Below the pieces are notes generated by a model. It worked only from the letters and a program-made list of their open reading frames with translations. It was not told the DNA's origin and did not search any database. The position numbers were made by a program, and so were the translations under genes. A stretch of 64,000 nt of DNA from positions 1,550,001-1,614,000 of the forward strand of contig NZ_CP006704.1 in NCBI RefSeq assembly GCF_000739375.1, written 5' to 3'. Below, one piece after another: positions 25,714 through 34,470 of the stretch; within the stretch, counting starts at the first letter, position 1, and every line of letters starts with the position of its first letter. The DNA is from Comamonas testosteroni TK102. GTDB lineage: Bacteria > Pseudomonadota > Gammaproteobacteria > Burkholderiales > Burkholderiaceae_C.

Positions 25714-27189
25714 ATGGCCAAGACCTTCATGGGCGTACGCCTGCGCAGCCTGCGTGCCGAGCGTGGGCTCACGCAGGTGGCGCTGGCACAGGCGCTGGAG
25801 CTGTCACCGAGTTATCTGAACCAGATCGAGCAGGATCAGCGCCCGCTCACGGTGTCTGTGCTGCTCCGGATTCACAGGGTTCTGGGCGTCGATATTCAGC
25901 AGTTCTCAGAGGACGAGGAGGCTCGCCTGCTGGCACAGCTGCGCGATGTAGTGGCAGCCATGCCGCTGCCCGAAGCTGCGGTGCCGCTGCCCGAGTTGCG
26001 CGAGGTTGCGGCCAGGCTGCCGCAACTGGCGCAGGCACTATTGGCCATGCACCAGCGCCACCTGGCCGATGCCCAGCGGCTGGAGGCCTTGAGCGCCCAT
26101 CTGGGCGATGGCCGTGCCGGGCAGGACGGAGGCGGGGCGGTCAATGGCAAGGCGGCAATGGCAGGCTTGCTGACGCAACCCTCGCGCCAGATGCCGTTCG
26201 AGGCCGTGCGTGACTTCTTTTTTGCCCGCCGCAATCACTTCGATGGGCTCGACAGAGCTGCCGAATCACTGGCTCGACAGGCCGCGGAGCAAGGCGGTCA
26301 TCTGCAGGATTGGCTGCAATACCGTCTGCAGGCGCGACATGGGGTGCTGGTCCTGCGTTCCCATGCCGCAAACGCAGAGACGGCCAGCAGCCATAGGCGA
26401 TACGATGCGTCCACTCGCACCCTGTATGTGGCAGCGCAGCTCAGTCCCATGCAGCAGGCATTTCAGCTGGCCACACAGCTGGCACTGCTGGAGTTTGATG
26501 CACTGATTGCCACGGAGCTGCAAGGCGCGCCCTGGCAGGATGAGGCCACGCGGCGGCTGGCGCGCGTGGGTCTGGCCAACTATGTGGCTGGTGCATTCGT
26601 GCTGCCTTATGGCGAATTCCTGCGCGCGGCCGAAAGTCTGCGCTACGACATCGACCTGCTGGCCAGCCGTTTCGGCGTGGGCTTCGAGACCGTATGCCAC
26701 CGCCTCTCCACCTTGCAGCGCGCTGATGCACCGGGGGTTCCGTTTTTCTTCATTCGCGTGGACCGGGCAGGCAATATCAGCAAGCGTCAGTCGGCCACGC
26801 ATTTCCACTTCTCCAAGACTGGCGGCACCTGCCCGCTGTGGGGGGTGTATGAGGCGTTTACCCAGCCGGGCCGCATCGTTCCCCAGCTCGCCAGCATGCC
26901 GGACGGGCGGATCTACCTATGGATTGCCCGCACCATCAGCCAGGCCGGCCCGGGCTGGGGTGCGCCGGGCAAGACTTTTTCCATCGGTCTGGGCTGTGAC
27001 CTGCAGCACGCTGCACGGCTGGTGTATTCCCAAGGCATGGATTTGCGCAATACCGCTGCTGCGACTCCCATCGGCATGGGCTGCAAGGTTTGTGAGCGCG
27101 GGGCTTGCCCGCAACGCGCCTTTCCCTATGTGGCCACACCGCTCCAGGTCAACGAAAACGAGAGCGGCTTTGTTCCCTATGGTGGCTAG
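25714..27189 (+). CDS. ScfR/PrpR-type XRE transcriptional regulator of propionate metabolism
   Basis: A 491-residue protein. Residues 8-62 are an XRE helix-turn-helix (GVRLRSLRAERGLTQVALAQ). The middle has an IrrE/ImmA-like peptidase-related domain (QAFQLATQLALLEFDALIA) and the C-terminal part a DUF2083-like domain ending in CKVCERGACPQR, whose cysteines match the Fe-S/cofactor region of mycobacterial PrpR. Family members (RamB, PrpR) sense short-chain acyl-CoA and control methylcitrate genes. Divergence from prpC with shared TTGCGAA repeats supports that role. Note that this, not the sigma-54 PrpR type common in proteobacteria, accompanies the prp genes. Confidence 0.88.
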   Translation: MAKTFMGVRLRSLRAERGLTQVALAQALELSPSYLNQIEQDQRPLTVSVLLRIHRVLGVDIQQFSEDEEARLLAQLRDVVAAMPLPEAAVPLPELREVAARLPQLAQALLAMHQRHLADAQRLEALSAHLGDGRAGQDGGGAVNGKAAMAGLLTQPSRQMPFEAVRDFFFARRNHFDGLDRAAESLARQAAEQGGHLQDWLQYRLQARHGVLVLRSHAANAETASSHRRYDASTRTLYVAAQLSPMQQAFQLATQLALLEFDALIATELQGAPWQDEATRRLARVGLANYVAGAFVLPYGEFLRAAESLRYDIDLLASRFGVGFETVCHRLSTLQRADAPGVPFFFIRVDRAGNISKRQSATHFHFSKTGGTCPLWGVYEAFTQPGRIVPQLASMPDGRIYLWIARTISQAGPGWGAPGKTFSIGLGCDLQHAARLVYSQGMDLRNTAAATPIGMGCKVCERGACPQRAFPYVATPLQVNENESGFVPYGG

Positions 27190-27305
27190 TGCTTGCTGCC
27201 ATGCGATGCGAAGCTGGGGCCAAGGCCGCCGAGGCCGGATGGCTGCAAACCGCTGACTGAAAGCCATGAAAATTCACTGAAACGCAATCCTGCATGGCGT
27301 CTGAA

Positions 27306-27322
27306 GCTATTGAGGCAATAGC
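27306..27322. repeat. Perfect short hairpin upstream of the steroid cluster
   Basis: GCTATTG-AGG-CAATAGC, no T tract, so not a standard terminator. It resembles the hairpin at 13868-13885 and may be a copy of a dispersed intergenic repeat. Confidence 0.45.
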
Positions 27323-27339
27323 GATGCGCGCCAATTTAC

Positions 27340-27357
27340 TTAGTCTTGTTGGACGAT
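27340..27357 (+). promoter_or_regulatory. Proposed steroid-regulon operator, copy 1
   Basis: TTAGTC-TTGTTG-GACGAT, 67 bp before the first SDR start. It shares 16 of 19 positions (27340-27358) with the site before tesB and the right half of a perfect dyad before ipdF. TeiR is the candidate binder. Confidence 0.65.
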
Positions 27358-27424
27358 GGGCCGGGGCTGATTTCTTCATACGCTGTCTCCACGTTTTGAT
27401 TGCACATCAACCAGGAGACAAAAA

Positions 27425-28156
27425 ATGCGTTTAGCGGGAAAAGTGGCTGTGGTCACGGGAGCAGGCCAGGGCATGGGGCGCGCGATCGCTCAGCGCTATG
27501 CCGATGAAGGCGCCACCGTGGTGGCCGTGGACCTGAACGAAGAAGCCGCCAGGCAGACCCTGGAAGGCAAGGACGGCAAGCATCTGGCCCGTTCCGTCAA
27601 CGTGGCCGACAGCGCAGCGGTCGACACGCTGTTTGTCGAGATCCGCGAAAAGCTGGGTGCCGTCGACGTGCTGGTGAACAACGCCGGTGTGGGCTCGGTG
27701 GACCAGTTTGCCGATATTCCCGACGCGACCTGGGAGCGCGTGATCGGTGTGAACCTGAACGGCGCGTTCTACTGCGCTCGTGCGGCGGTCAGGCAGATGC
27801 AGCAAGGAAAGGGCGGAGCCATCGTCAACATCTCCAGCACCTCGGCAGTCAGCGGTGACGGCCCTGCCCATTACTGCGCTTCCAAGGCGGCCCTGATGGG
27901 CTTGACCCGCGGCATGGCCAAGGAACTGGCGTCCAAGAAGATCCGCGTGAACACCTTGGTTCCTGGTCCCACCAACACGCCCATGATGCAGGGCATTCCC
28001 CAGGAATGGGCCGATGCCATCATCGCCGGCGTGCCCATGGGTCGCATGGCTGAGCCCGAAGACATCGCCAAGGTGGCCGTGTTCCTGGCCAGCGACGACA
28101 GTGGCTTTGTGACAGGGCAGAACCTGGCCGTCAACGGCGGCAGCGCCTTCCTGTAA
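27425..28156 (+). CDS. Short-chain dehydrogenase/reductase (steroid hydroxyl candidate)
   Basis: A 243-residue classical SDR with the cofactor motif TGAGQGMG, the NNAG motif and active-site Ser plus YCASK. DLN after strand 2 points to NAD(H). First gene of the steroid cluster and of a four-gene unit ending at a terminator before tesB. C. testosteroni TA441 has two SDRs (steA, steB) reported to invert the C-12 hydroxyl of cholic acid via a ketone; this gene and the next are candidates, but the assignment rests on my recollection of that work, not an alignment. Confidence 0.85.
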   Translation: MRLAGKVAVVTGAGQGMGRAIAQRYADEGATVVAVDLNEEAARQTLEGKDGKHLARSVNVADSAAVDTLFVEIREKLGAVDVLVNNAGVGSVDQFADIPDATWERVIGVNLNGAFYCARAAVRQMQQGKGGAIVNISSTSAVSGDGPAHYCASKAALMGLTRGMAKELASKKIRVNTLVPGPTNTPMMQGIPQEWADAIIAGVPMGRMAEPEDIAKVAVFLASDDSGFVTGQNLAVNGGSAFL

Positions 28157-28168
28157 GGAGAGAAAAAC

Positions 28169-28936
28169 ATGAACAAGCGTCTGCAAGGCAAGATTGCATT
28201 TGTGTCGGGTGGCGGCTCCGGTATCGGTGCAGCAACGGCCGAGCGTTTCGCACAGGAGGGCGCGACCGTGGTGGTCTGCGGTCGCCGCAAGGAGCCTCTC
28301 GATGACGTCGTGGCCAGGATCAAGGCTGGCGGCGGCAGTGCCGAGGCCATCGTGGCCGACGTGGGCAACGAAGCCCAGTTTGTCGGAGCGCTTGAGCAGA
28401 CGGCCAAAAAGCATGGCAGCCTGGACATCCTCGTCAACAACGCCATGGCCTATACCTGGGGCGGCATCGACGGCATGACCACGGCGGACTGGCATGCCAA
28501 TTTCACCACGTCGGTGGACGGCACTTTCTGGGGCACCCGCACGGCGCTGAAGCTGATGGCCGGCAAGGGCGGCTCCATCGTCAATATCAGCTCCATCTGC
28601 GGCACGCTGGGCACGCCCTATATGTCGGGTTACTCGGCGGCCAAGGCAGCCATCATCAACTTCTCGCGTGCGGCGGCTGCCGAAGGTGCTGCAGCAGGCA
28701 TCCGTGTGAACGTCGTGATCCCCGCCGTGGTGGAAACGCCTGCCACGGCCGGCATGCTGGCCGATGAAGCCTCGCGCAAGAACACCGAAAAACTCATTCC
28801 CATGGGGCGCGTGGGGCAGTCCCGCGAGCTGGCCAATGCCGTGCTGTTCCTGGCCAGCGACGAAGCCAGCTATGTGACAGGTGCCGCCCTGCCCGTGGAC
28901 GGCGGTCGTTCCGCCGTGCTGGTGACCGCGCTGTAA
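28169..28936 (+). CDS. Short-chain dehydrogenase/reductase (second of a pair)
   Basis: A 255-residue classical SDR starting 12 bp after the first, with SGGGSGIG, NNAMAYTWGG and the catalytic YSAAK. CGRRKE after strand 2 (Arg residues) suggests NADP(H), which would suit a reductase working after the NAD-type SDR upstream. Together they could epimerise a steroid hydroxyl through a keto intermediate, as described for steA/steB in TA441. Substrate assignment is inference. Confidence 0.85.
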   Translation: MNKRLQGKIAFVSGGGSGIGAATAERFAQEGATVVVCGRRKEPLDDVVARIKAGGGSAEAIVADVGNEAQFVGALEQTAKKHGSLDILVNNAMAYTWGGIDGMTTADWHANFTTSVDGTFWGTRTALKLMAGKGGSIVNISSICGTLGTPYMSGYSAAKAAIINFSRAAAAEGAAAGIRVNVVIPAVVETPATAGMLADEASRKNTEKLIPMGRVGQSRELANAVLFLASDEASYVTGAALPVDGGRSAVLVTAL

Positions 28937-28952
28937 GAAAGAGTCTGAAGAG

Positions 28953-29600
28953 ATGAGTGAACCCGTGAATCAGTGGCCACAAACGCTCGAAGAGCGTATC
29001 GACAGGCTGGAGTCGCTGGATGCGATTCGTCAGTTGGCCGGCAAGTACTCCCTGTCGCTGGACATGCGTGACATGGACGCCCATGTGAACCTGTTTGCTC
29101 CCGATATCAAGGTAGGCAAGGAAAAAGTGGGGCGCGCGCATTTCATGGCCTGGCAGGACAGCACGCTGCGTGACCAGTTCACGGGGACCTCGCACCACCT
29201 GGGCCAGCACATCATCGAGTTCGTGGACCGCGATCACGCCACCGGCGTGGTCTATTCAAAGAACGAGCATGAGTGCGGTGCCGAGTGGGTCATCATGCAG
29301 ATGCTGTACTGGGACGATTACGAGCGCATCGACGGTCAGTGGTACTTCCGCCGCCGTCTGCCCTGCTACTGGTATGCCACGGATCTGAACAAGCCGCCGA
29401 TTGGCGACATGAAGATGCGCTGGCCCGGCCGGGAGCCCTACCATGGCGCCTTCCACGAGCTGTTCCCGAGCTGGAAGGAGTTCTGGGCCCAGCGTCCCGA
29501 CAAGGACCAGCTGCCGCAGGTGGCCGCACCCGCGCCACTGGAGCAATTCCTCAGAACCATGCGCCGCGGTACACCGGCGCCGCGCATGCGTGTGCGCTAA
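28953..29600 (+). CDS. SnoaL/NTF2-like protein, possible hydroxysteroid dehydratase
   Basis: A 215-residue protein with the SnoaL-like opening (RIDRLESLDAIRQLAGKYSLSLDMRD) and a conserved Asp/His pocket (DSTLRDQFTGTSHHLGQH). SnoaL-like proteins include the 7-hydroxysteroid dehydratases of bile-acid degraders (Hsh2 in Sphingobium) and ketosteroid isomerases. Placement between the two SDRs and an OYE-like reductase suggests it removes a bile-acid hydroxyl as water. The exact hydroxyl is not determinable here. Confidence 0.75.
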   Translation: MSEPVNQWPQTLEERIDRLESLDAIRQLAGKYSLSLDMRDMDAHVNLFAPDIKVGKEKVGRAHFMAWQDSTLRDQFTGTSHHLGQHIIEFVDRDHATGVVYSKNEHECGAEWVIMQMLYWDDYERIDGQWYFRRRLPCYWYATDLNKPPIGDMKMRWPGREPYHGAFHELFPSWKEFWAQRPDKDQLPQVAAPAPLEQFLRTMRRGTPAPRMRVR

Positions 29601-29611
29601 GGAGAGCCGGC

Positions 29612-30694
29612 ATGAGTCAAATGCTTTTCACACCTGTCCAGCTGGGCCGGATTGCCCTGCAGAACCGCGTGGTCATGGCTCCCATGACGCGCAACCGTGC
29701 CGATGCCGATGGCACGCCCACGGACATCATGGCCGAGCACTACGGCCAGCGTGGTGATGCCGGCCTGATCGTGGCCGAAGGGGCCTGGCCCGAGGTCACG
29801 GGTCAGGCCTACTGCCGCCAGCCCGGCATCGAGACCGCGGCCCATGTGCGCGCCTGGCGCCGTGTGACGGATGCGGTGCATGCCCGTGGCGGATCCATCG
29901 TGCTGCAGATCATGCACTCCGGTCGCATCGGCAGCTGCCATATCAAGCCCGCAGGCGTGCGCTCGGTGTCGGCCTGCGCCATTCAGGCACAAGGCAAGAT
30001 CTGGACCGATGCCGCGGGCATGCAGGATTTCGACCTGCCCCAGGCACTGACCACCGAAGAGGTGCGCAAGGCGATTGCCGAGCATGCCGCCGCTGCCAGA
30101 CGCGCCATGGATGCGGGCTTTGACGGTGTCGAGCTGCATGGCACCAGCGGTTACCTGAGTCTGCAGTTCCTGCACTCCAGCACCAACCGGCGTACCGACG
30201 AATATGGTGGCAACGCCAGCAGTCGCTCACGTTTCGCCGTGGAATGTCTGGGCGCAATGGGAGAAGCCATCGGCGTCGAGCGCGTGGGGCTGCGCCTGAA
30301 TCCCGGCAACACCTTCAATGACACGGCGGATGAAAACTCCGCAGCCACGCATGCTGAGCTGATGCGTCAGGCCGCCAAGCTGGGCATTGCCTATCTGCAT
30401 GTGATGCGTTCGGTCTTCGATCCCTCCATCGATGCCTTCAAGCTGGCGCGAGAGAACTTTGGCGAGAGCCTGATTCTCAACGACGGCTTTGATGCACAAA
30501 GTGCCGAAGCTGCGCTGCAGGCGGGCGAGGGGCTGGCAGTGTCTTTTGCGCGGCATTTCATTGCCAACCCGGATCTGGTGCAGCGCATGCGCCAGGGCCT
30601 GCCTCTGTCCAGGTTTGACCGCAACACGCTCTATACCCCCGGCGCCCGGGGCTACAACGACTATGCACCGGCACAGGAGGCGCAGACCGCCTGA
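29612..30694 (+). CDS. Old yellow enzyme-family flavin oxidoreductase
   Basis: A 360-residue FMN TIM-barrel protein starting MSQMLFTPVQLGRIALQNRV and containing RNRADADGTPTDIMAEHY, IVLQIMHSGRIG and FLHSSTNRRTDEYGG. The usual HGANGYL active-site segment reads HGTSGYL, so the proton-donor environment differs from classic OYE. In this unit it may reduce a conjugated steroid double bond left by the dehydratase upstream. ATG 29612 follows GGAGAG; the longer upstream frame overlaps the previous gene. A terminator follows at 30723. Confidence 0.85.
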   Translation: MSQMLFTPVQLGRIALQNRVVMAPMTRNRADADGTPTDIMAEHYGQRGDAGLIVAEGAWPEVTGQAYCRQPGIETAAHVRAWRRVTDAVHARGGSIVLQIMHSGRIGSCHIKPAGVRSVSACAIQAQGKIWTDAAGMQDFDLPQALTTEEVRKAIAEHAAAARRAMDAGFDGVELHGTSGYLSLQFLHSSTNRRTDEYGGNASSRSRFAVECLGAMGEAIGVERVGLRLNPGNTFNDTADENSAATHAELMRQAAKLGIAYLHVMRSVFDPSIDAFKLARENFGESLILNDGFDAQSAEAALQAGEGLAVSFARHFIANPDLVQRMRQGLPLSRFDRNTLYTPGARGYNDYAPAQEAQTA

Positions 30695-30722
30695 TCCGTC
30701 CGGAAACCGAGTTCATCGTGTT

Positions 30723-30756
30723 GGCCGCATTTCCTTCGGGGATGCGGCCTTTTTTT
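30723..30756 (+). terminator. Rho-independent terminator before tesB
   Basis: GGCCGCAT...ATGCGGCC is an 8-bp stem followed by seven T. It ends the SDR-SDR-SnoaL-OYE unit and shows that tesB starts its own transcript. Confidence 0.88.
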
Positions 30757-30898
30757 GTTCTCCGGGTTTTCACGGCTGTTGCAGGCCTGCCGGAGCAGTC
30801 TGCTCGCAAGGGCGGAAAGCGCTCTAGTCTGTTGCGCTGAATCGCATGTCGAATATGGTACGGATGCTATGAAATTTGGGTAAATCGGCCACAAATCG

Positions 30899-30916
30899 TT
30901 AGTCTCAATGGACGAT
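30899..30916 (+). promoter_or_regulatory. Proposed steroid-regulon operator, copy 2 (tesB)
   Basis: TTAGTC-TCAATG-GACGAT, 69 bp upstream of the tesB start at 30986. Nearly identical to the site at 27340 and related to the dyad at 44970. Confidence 0.68.
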
Positions 30917-30985
30917 GTTTGCCAAGACTCTCCTCTTCAGAATCCTCAGCATCACTACAGGATTTGGGTTGGAGGCCCCGACATC

Positions 30986-31888
30986 ATGATGGAAATACGT
31001 GGACTTGCGTACGTTGTCGCCGAGAGCTCTGATTTGGATCGCTGGGTCAGCTACGCACGCGATGTGCTTGGCATGATGCCCAGCACCACTGCCGATGGCG
31101 ATCTGCTGATCAAGATGGACGAGCGTCAGTTCCGCTTCCAGGTGCAGCCTGGCAGCATGGACAAGTACGCTGCATCCGGCTGGGAAGTGGCCGACAAGGA
31201 GGCTTTCGAACAGGCGCTCAAGGTGTTGCAGGCCGCTGATGTGCACTACGAAATGGGTAGCTCCGAACTGTGTACCAAGCGCCGTGTGCAGGAGTTGGCC
31301 ATCGTGATGGATCCGTCCGGAAACCGTCATGAGATCGTCTGGGGCTTCAAGTCCGACTTCAGCCATTTCGCATCGCCCCAGGGGGTGTCGCGCTTTATCA
31401 CCGGCGACTATGGTCTGGGCCACACCGTGCTGCCCGCTCCCGACTTCGAAAAGACGGTGGCCTTTGTGCGCAATGTGCTGGGCTTTGGTCTTTCGGATAT
31501 CTACAACTTCAAGCCTGCAGGCGATGCCGGTCCCACGGTCCGCATCCATTTCTTCCACTGCGCCAACGGCCGTCACCACAGCCTGGCCTTGGCCGAGTTC
31601 CCTTGCGCATCGGGCTGCGTGCACGTGATGGTGGAAGTGGACAACATGCCCGAAGTGGGCCGTGCCATGGACCGCATGCAAAAGAGCCAGGTCAAGCTGT
31701 CGGCCACCCTGGGTCAGCACACCAACGACAAGATGATCTCGTTCTACATGAAGACGCCCTCCAATTTCGACCTGGAGTTCGGTTATGGCGGCGCCATCAT
31801 CGACTGGGATCACCACATCACGCATGAGTTCACGACCGTAAGCCTCTGGGGGCACGACTTCAGCGTGGGCCGCCCTGAAAACAACTGA
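30986..31888 (+). CDS. tesB: Extradiol dioxygenase for A-ring meta-cleavage
   Basis: A 300-residue type I extradiol dioxygenase that opens the aromatised A ring of 3,4-DHSA (4,5-cleavage), equivalent to actinobacterial HsaC. Two VOC modules are visible; the iron ligands are His146 (GLGHTV), the His of NGRHHSLALAEF near residue 197, and the Glu of FDLEFGYGG near the C-terminus. ATG 30986 (MMEIRGLAY) follows GGAGG by 10 bp. An ATG at 30908 in frame lies inside the proposed operator and is rejected. It leads the long ipdAB operon. Confidence 0.95.
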   Translation: MMEIRGLAYVVAESSDLDRWVSYARDVLGMMPSTTADGDLLIKMDERQFRFQVQPGSMDKYAASGWEVADKEAFEQALKVLQAADVHYEMGSSELCTKRRVQELAIVMDPSGNRHEIVWGFKSDFSHFASPQGVSRFITGDYGLGHTVLPAPDFEKTVAFVRNVLGFGLSDIYNFKPAGDAGPTVRIHFFHCANGRHHSLALAEFPCASGCVHVMVEVDNMPEVGRAMDRMQKSQVKLSATLGQHTNDKMISFYMKTPSNFDLEFGYGGAIIDWDHHITHEFTTVSLWGHDFSVGRPENN

Positions 31889-31904
31889 TAGGAGGCTTGG
31901 AGAC

Positions 31905-32783
31905 ATGGCCAATAAATTGATGACAGCGAAGGACGTTGTGGCATCCATCAAGGATGGCATGACGATTGGTATCGGTGGCTGGGGTCCCAGGCGCAAGCCC
32001 ATGGCCCTGGTGCGCGAGCTGTTGCGCAGCCCCGTCAAGGATCTGACCGTGGTGGCCTATGGCGGCGCCGATGTGGGCATGCTGTGCGCGGCCGGCAAGG
32101 TCAGCAAGCTGATCTTCGCCTTCGTGTCGCTGGACTTCATTCCGCTGGAGCCCTATTTCCGCAAGGCGCGCCAGAGCGGCGAGATCGAAGTCATGGAAAT
32201 TGACGAGGGTCATATGGTGCTGGGCCTGAAGGCGGCCGGCATGCGCATTCCCTATATCCCGACCCGGGTCGGCCTGGGTACCGATGTGCTCAAGCACAAC
32301 CGCTCCATCCGCCTGATCGAGTCGCCTTACGACGGCAAGGAATGGGTGGCGATGCCCGCCATCGATCTCGATGTGGCCCTGCTGCATGTGGATCGCGCGG
32401 ACTCCCGCGGCGTCTGCCAGATTGCCGGCCCCGACATCTATATGGACGACCTGTTTGCGCGCGCCGCGACCAACACCTTTGTGAGCTGCGACGAACTGGT
32501 CGAGAGCAGCAGCTTCGAGTCGGAGCAAGCCGCGCGACTGGTGTTCTGGGAGCGTTCCGAAACCACGGGCGTGGTGCACCTGCCAGGTGGTGCCCACCCA
32601 TCGTCCTGCGCGCCCCTGTATGGCTTTGATGTCAAGCACTTCAAGGAATACGTGGCCAGCAGCAAGGAAGAGGGCGGCTGGGACAGCTACCAGCAGAAAT
32701 ACGTGCAGTGCACGGAGCAGGAATATCTGGAAAAAGTGGGTGGCATGGAAGCAATCAAGCGCCTGCCCCTGCCTGTGTTCTGA
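31905..32783 (+). CDS. ipdA: C-ring opening CoA-ester hydrolase, alpha subunit (IpdA-like)
   Basis: A 292-residue CoA-transferase family I alpha subunit of the same length as mycobacterial IpdA. It has the glycine-rich GIGGWGPRRKPMALVRELL and a DLTVVAYGGADVG segment. With IpdB it hydrolyses the last steroid ring intermediate (COCHEA-CoA) rather than transferring CoA. Gene pair order ipdA-ipdB directly after tesB matches the ORF1-ORF2 (scdL1/scdL2) arrangement I recall from C. testosteroni TA441. 16 bp after tesB. Confidence 0.9.
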   Translation: MANKLMTAKDVVASIKDGMTIGIGGWGPRRKPMALVRELLRSPVKDLTVVAYGGADVGMLCAAGKVSKLIFAFVSLDFIPLEPYFRKARQSGEIEVMEIDEGHMVLGLKAAGMRIPYIPTRVGLGTDVLKHNRSIRLIESPYDGKEWVAMPAIDLDVALLHVDRADSRGVCQIAGPDIYMDDLFARAATNTFVSCDELVESSSFESEQAARLVFWERSETTGVVHLPGGAHPSSCAPLYGFDVKHFKEYVASSKEEGGWDSYQQKYVQCTEQEYLEKVGGMEAIKRLPLPVF

Positions 32784-32795
32784 GGAGGCCAAGAG

Positions 32796-33566
32796 ATGAG
32801 TGAAATTGCATTGGTAGATCGCGTCATCTGCGCCGCGGCACGTGCCTGGGAAAACGACGGCGAGGTACTGGCCACCGGCATCGGCCTGGTGCCGCGACTG
32901 GCGGCCTCGCTGTGCATGCGGTCCATCAACACCGATCTGATCATGACGGACTCCGAGGCCTGGGTGGTCAACGAGCCCGTGCCCGTAGGCCCTCGCGGAG
33001 ACTACAAGATCAAGCGTGAAAACTGGATGGGCTTCTCGCGCATCTTCGACAACGTCTGGGGAGGCAAGCGCCACGCCATGGTGGGGCCCGTGCAGGTCGA
33101 CCGCTTCGGTCAGGGCAATATCTCCATGGTGGGCAGCGACTACGCACGCCCCAAGTCCATGATGCTGGGCGTGCGCGGCTTTCCCGGCAACTCCATCAAT
33201 CACGCGAACTCCTTCTTCGTGCCCAATCACAGCACCAAGGTTTTTGTGTCGGGCGAGGTCGATGCCGTGGGCAGTGTGGGCTACAACAGCGCGCGCCTGG
33301 CCAAGGGCTGGACGCTGGAGGAGACCACGGACATCCGCTTCATCTTCACCAATCTGTGTGTGATGGACTTTGGCGGTCCCAGTCATCAGATGCGCCTGGT
33401 GTCGCTGCATCCCGGCGTGACTGCGGCACAGGTCAGGGAAGCCACCGGCTTTCCGATTCACGTTCCCGAGGACGTGGGCGTGACGCCTGATCCCACACCC
33501 GAGCAACTGGCCTTGCTGGCCCAGCTCGATCCGCACAATCTGCGCGCTACGGCCATGGGAGCCTGA
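32796..33566 (+). CDS. ipdB: C-ring opening CoA-ester hydrolase, beta subunit (IpdB-like)
   Basis: A 256-residue CoA-transferase family I beta subunit (SEIALVDRVICAAARAWEND, VLATGIGLVPRLAASLC). 12 bp after ipdA, so the two are made together. The pair forms the heterotetramer needed to open the C ring in steroid degraders. The next gene starts one base after its stop. Confidence 0.9.
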   Translation: MSEIALVDRVICAAARAWENDGEVLATGIGLVPRLAASLCMRSINTDLIMTDSEAWVVNEPVPVGPRGDYKIKRENWMGFSRIFDNVWGGKRHAMVGPVQVDRFGQGNISMVGSDYARPKSMMLGVRGFPGNSINHANSFFVPNHSTKVFVSGEVDAVGSVGYNSARLAKGWTLEETTDIRFIFTNLCVMDFGGPSHQMRLVSLHPGVTAAQVREATGFPIHVPEDVGVTPDPTPEQLALLAQLDPHNLRATAMGA

Positions 33567-33567
33567 T

Positions 33568-34470
33568 ATGCAGCATGCATCCAGCGAATTTGTGACGCGT
33601 GAGGACATGGCCGTCTATGAAACCGGCGAGCCCGTGCTCTACAGCGTGGACAACGGCATTGCCACGGTCACCATGAATCGGCCCACGTTCAACAACGTGC
33701 AGAACTCGCAGATGACCTATGCGCTGGATGCAGTCTTGCGCAAGGCGACCGATGACGACAGCGTCAAGGTCATCGTGCTGCGCGGCGAGGGCCGGCACTT
33801 CAGCGCGGGTCATGACATCGGCACGCCCGGCCGCGACATCAACAAGCCGTTCGACCGCGTTCACCTGTGGTGGGATCACACCAACAAACCCGGGGGAGAG
33901 CAGCTGTTTGCCCGCGAGCAGGAGGTATATCTGGGCATGTGCCGGCGCTGGCGCGAGATCCCCAAACCCATGATTGCCATGGTGCAGGGAGCATGCGTGG
34001 CGGGCGGCCTGATGCTGGCCTGGGTCTGCGATCTGATCGTGGCCAGCGATGATGCGTTTTTCCAGGACCCCGTGGTGCGCATGGGCATTCCCGGCGTGGA
34101 GTACTTCGCCCATGCCCACGAGCTGCATCCGCGCATTGCCAAGGAGTTTCTGCTGCTGGGCGAGCGCATGCCGGCAGAGCGCGCCTATCAGATGGGCATG
34201 GTCAACCGCGTGGTGCCGCGTGCCGAGCTTGAGGACCAGGTCTATGCCATGGCCCAGCGCATGGCGGCCCAGCCGCGTCTGGGCATGGCGCTGACCAAAT
34301 TGGTCGTCAACAAGGCCGAGGAACTGCAGGGCCTGCGCTCCACCATGGACATGGCTTTTGGCTACCACCACTTTGCCCACGCGCACAGCCAGGCGATGGG
34401 CATGGGGCAACTGGGCGGCCAGGACGCCAGGTCCATGGCCAAGGCCAACAAAGAAGAGTCAAAGGCATGA
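33568..34470 (+). CDS. Enoyl-CoA hydratase/isomerase family protein
   Basis: A 300-residue crotonase-fold protein, longer than the 252-residue EchA20-like one downstream. It has the oxyanion segment GRHFSAGHDIG, a long insert after it (NKPFDRVHLWWDHTNKPGGE) and QGACVAGGLMLAWVCDLIVAS. The insert and Trp-rich loop may accommodate a bulky ring substrate. Between ipdB and ipdC (overlap ATGA with ipdC), so it probably hydrates or opens a C/D-ring CoA intermediate. TA441 has a hydratase (ScdY) in this cluster that could be this one; not asserted. Confidence 0.85.
   Translation: MQHASSEFVTREDMAVYETGEPVLYSVDNGIATVTMNRPTFNNVQNSQMTYALDAVLRKATDDDSVKVIVLRGEGRHFSAGHDIGTPGRDINKPFDRVHLWWDHTNKPGGEQLFAREQEVYLGMCRRWREIPKPMIAMVQGACVAGGLMLAWVCDLIVASDDAFFQDPVVRMGIPGVEYFAHAHELHPRIAKEFLLLGERMPAERAYQMGMVNRVVPRAELEDQVYAMAQRMAAQPRLGMALTKLVVNKAEELQGLRSTMDMAFGYHHFAHAHSQAMGMGQLGGQDARSMAKANKEESKA

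Noticed and set aside
30908..30985. N-terminally extended tesB from ATG 30908
   Set aside because: That ATG lies inside the proposed operator, the added 26 residues are not like extradiol dioxygenases, and a GGAGG site fits ATG 30986.
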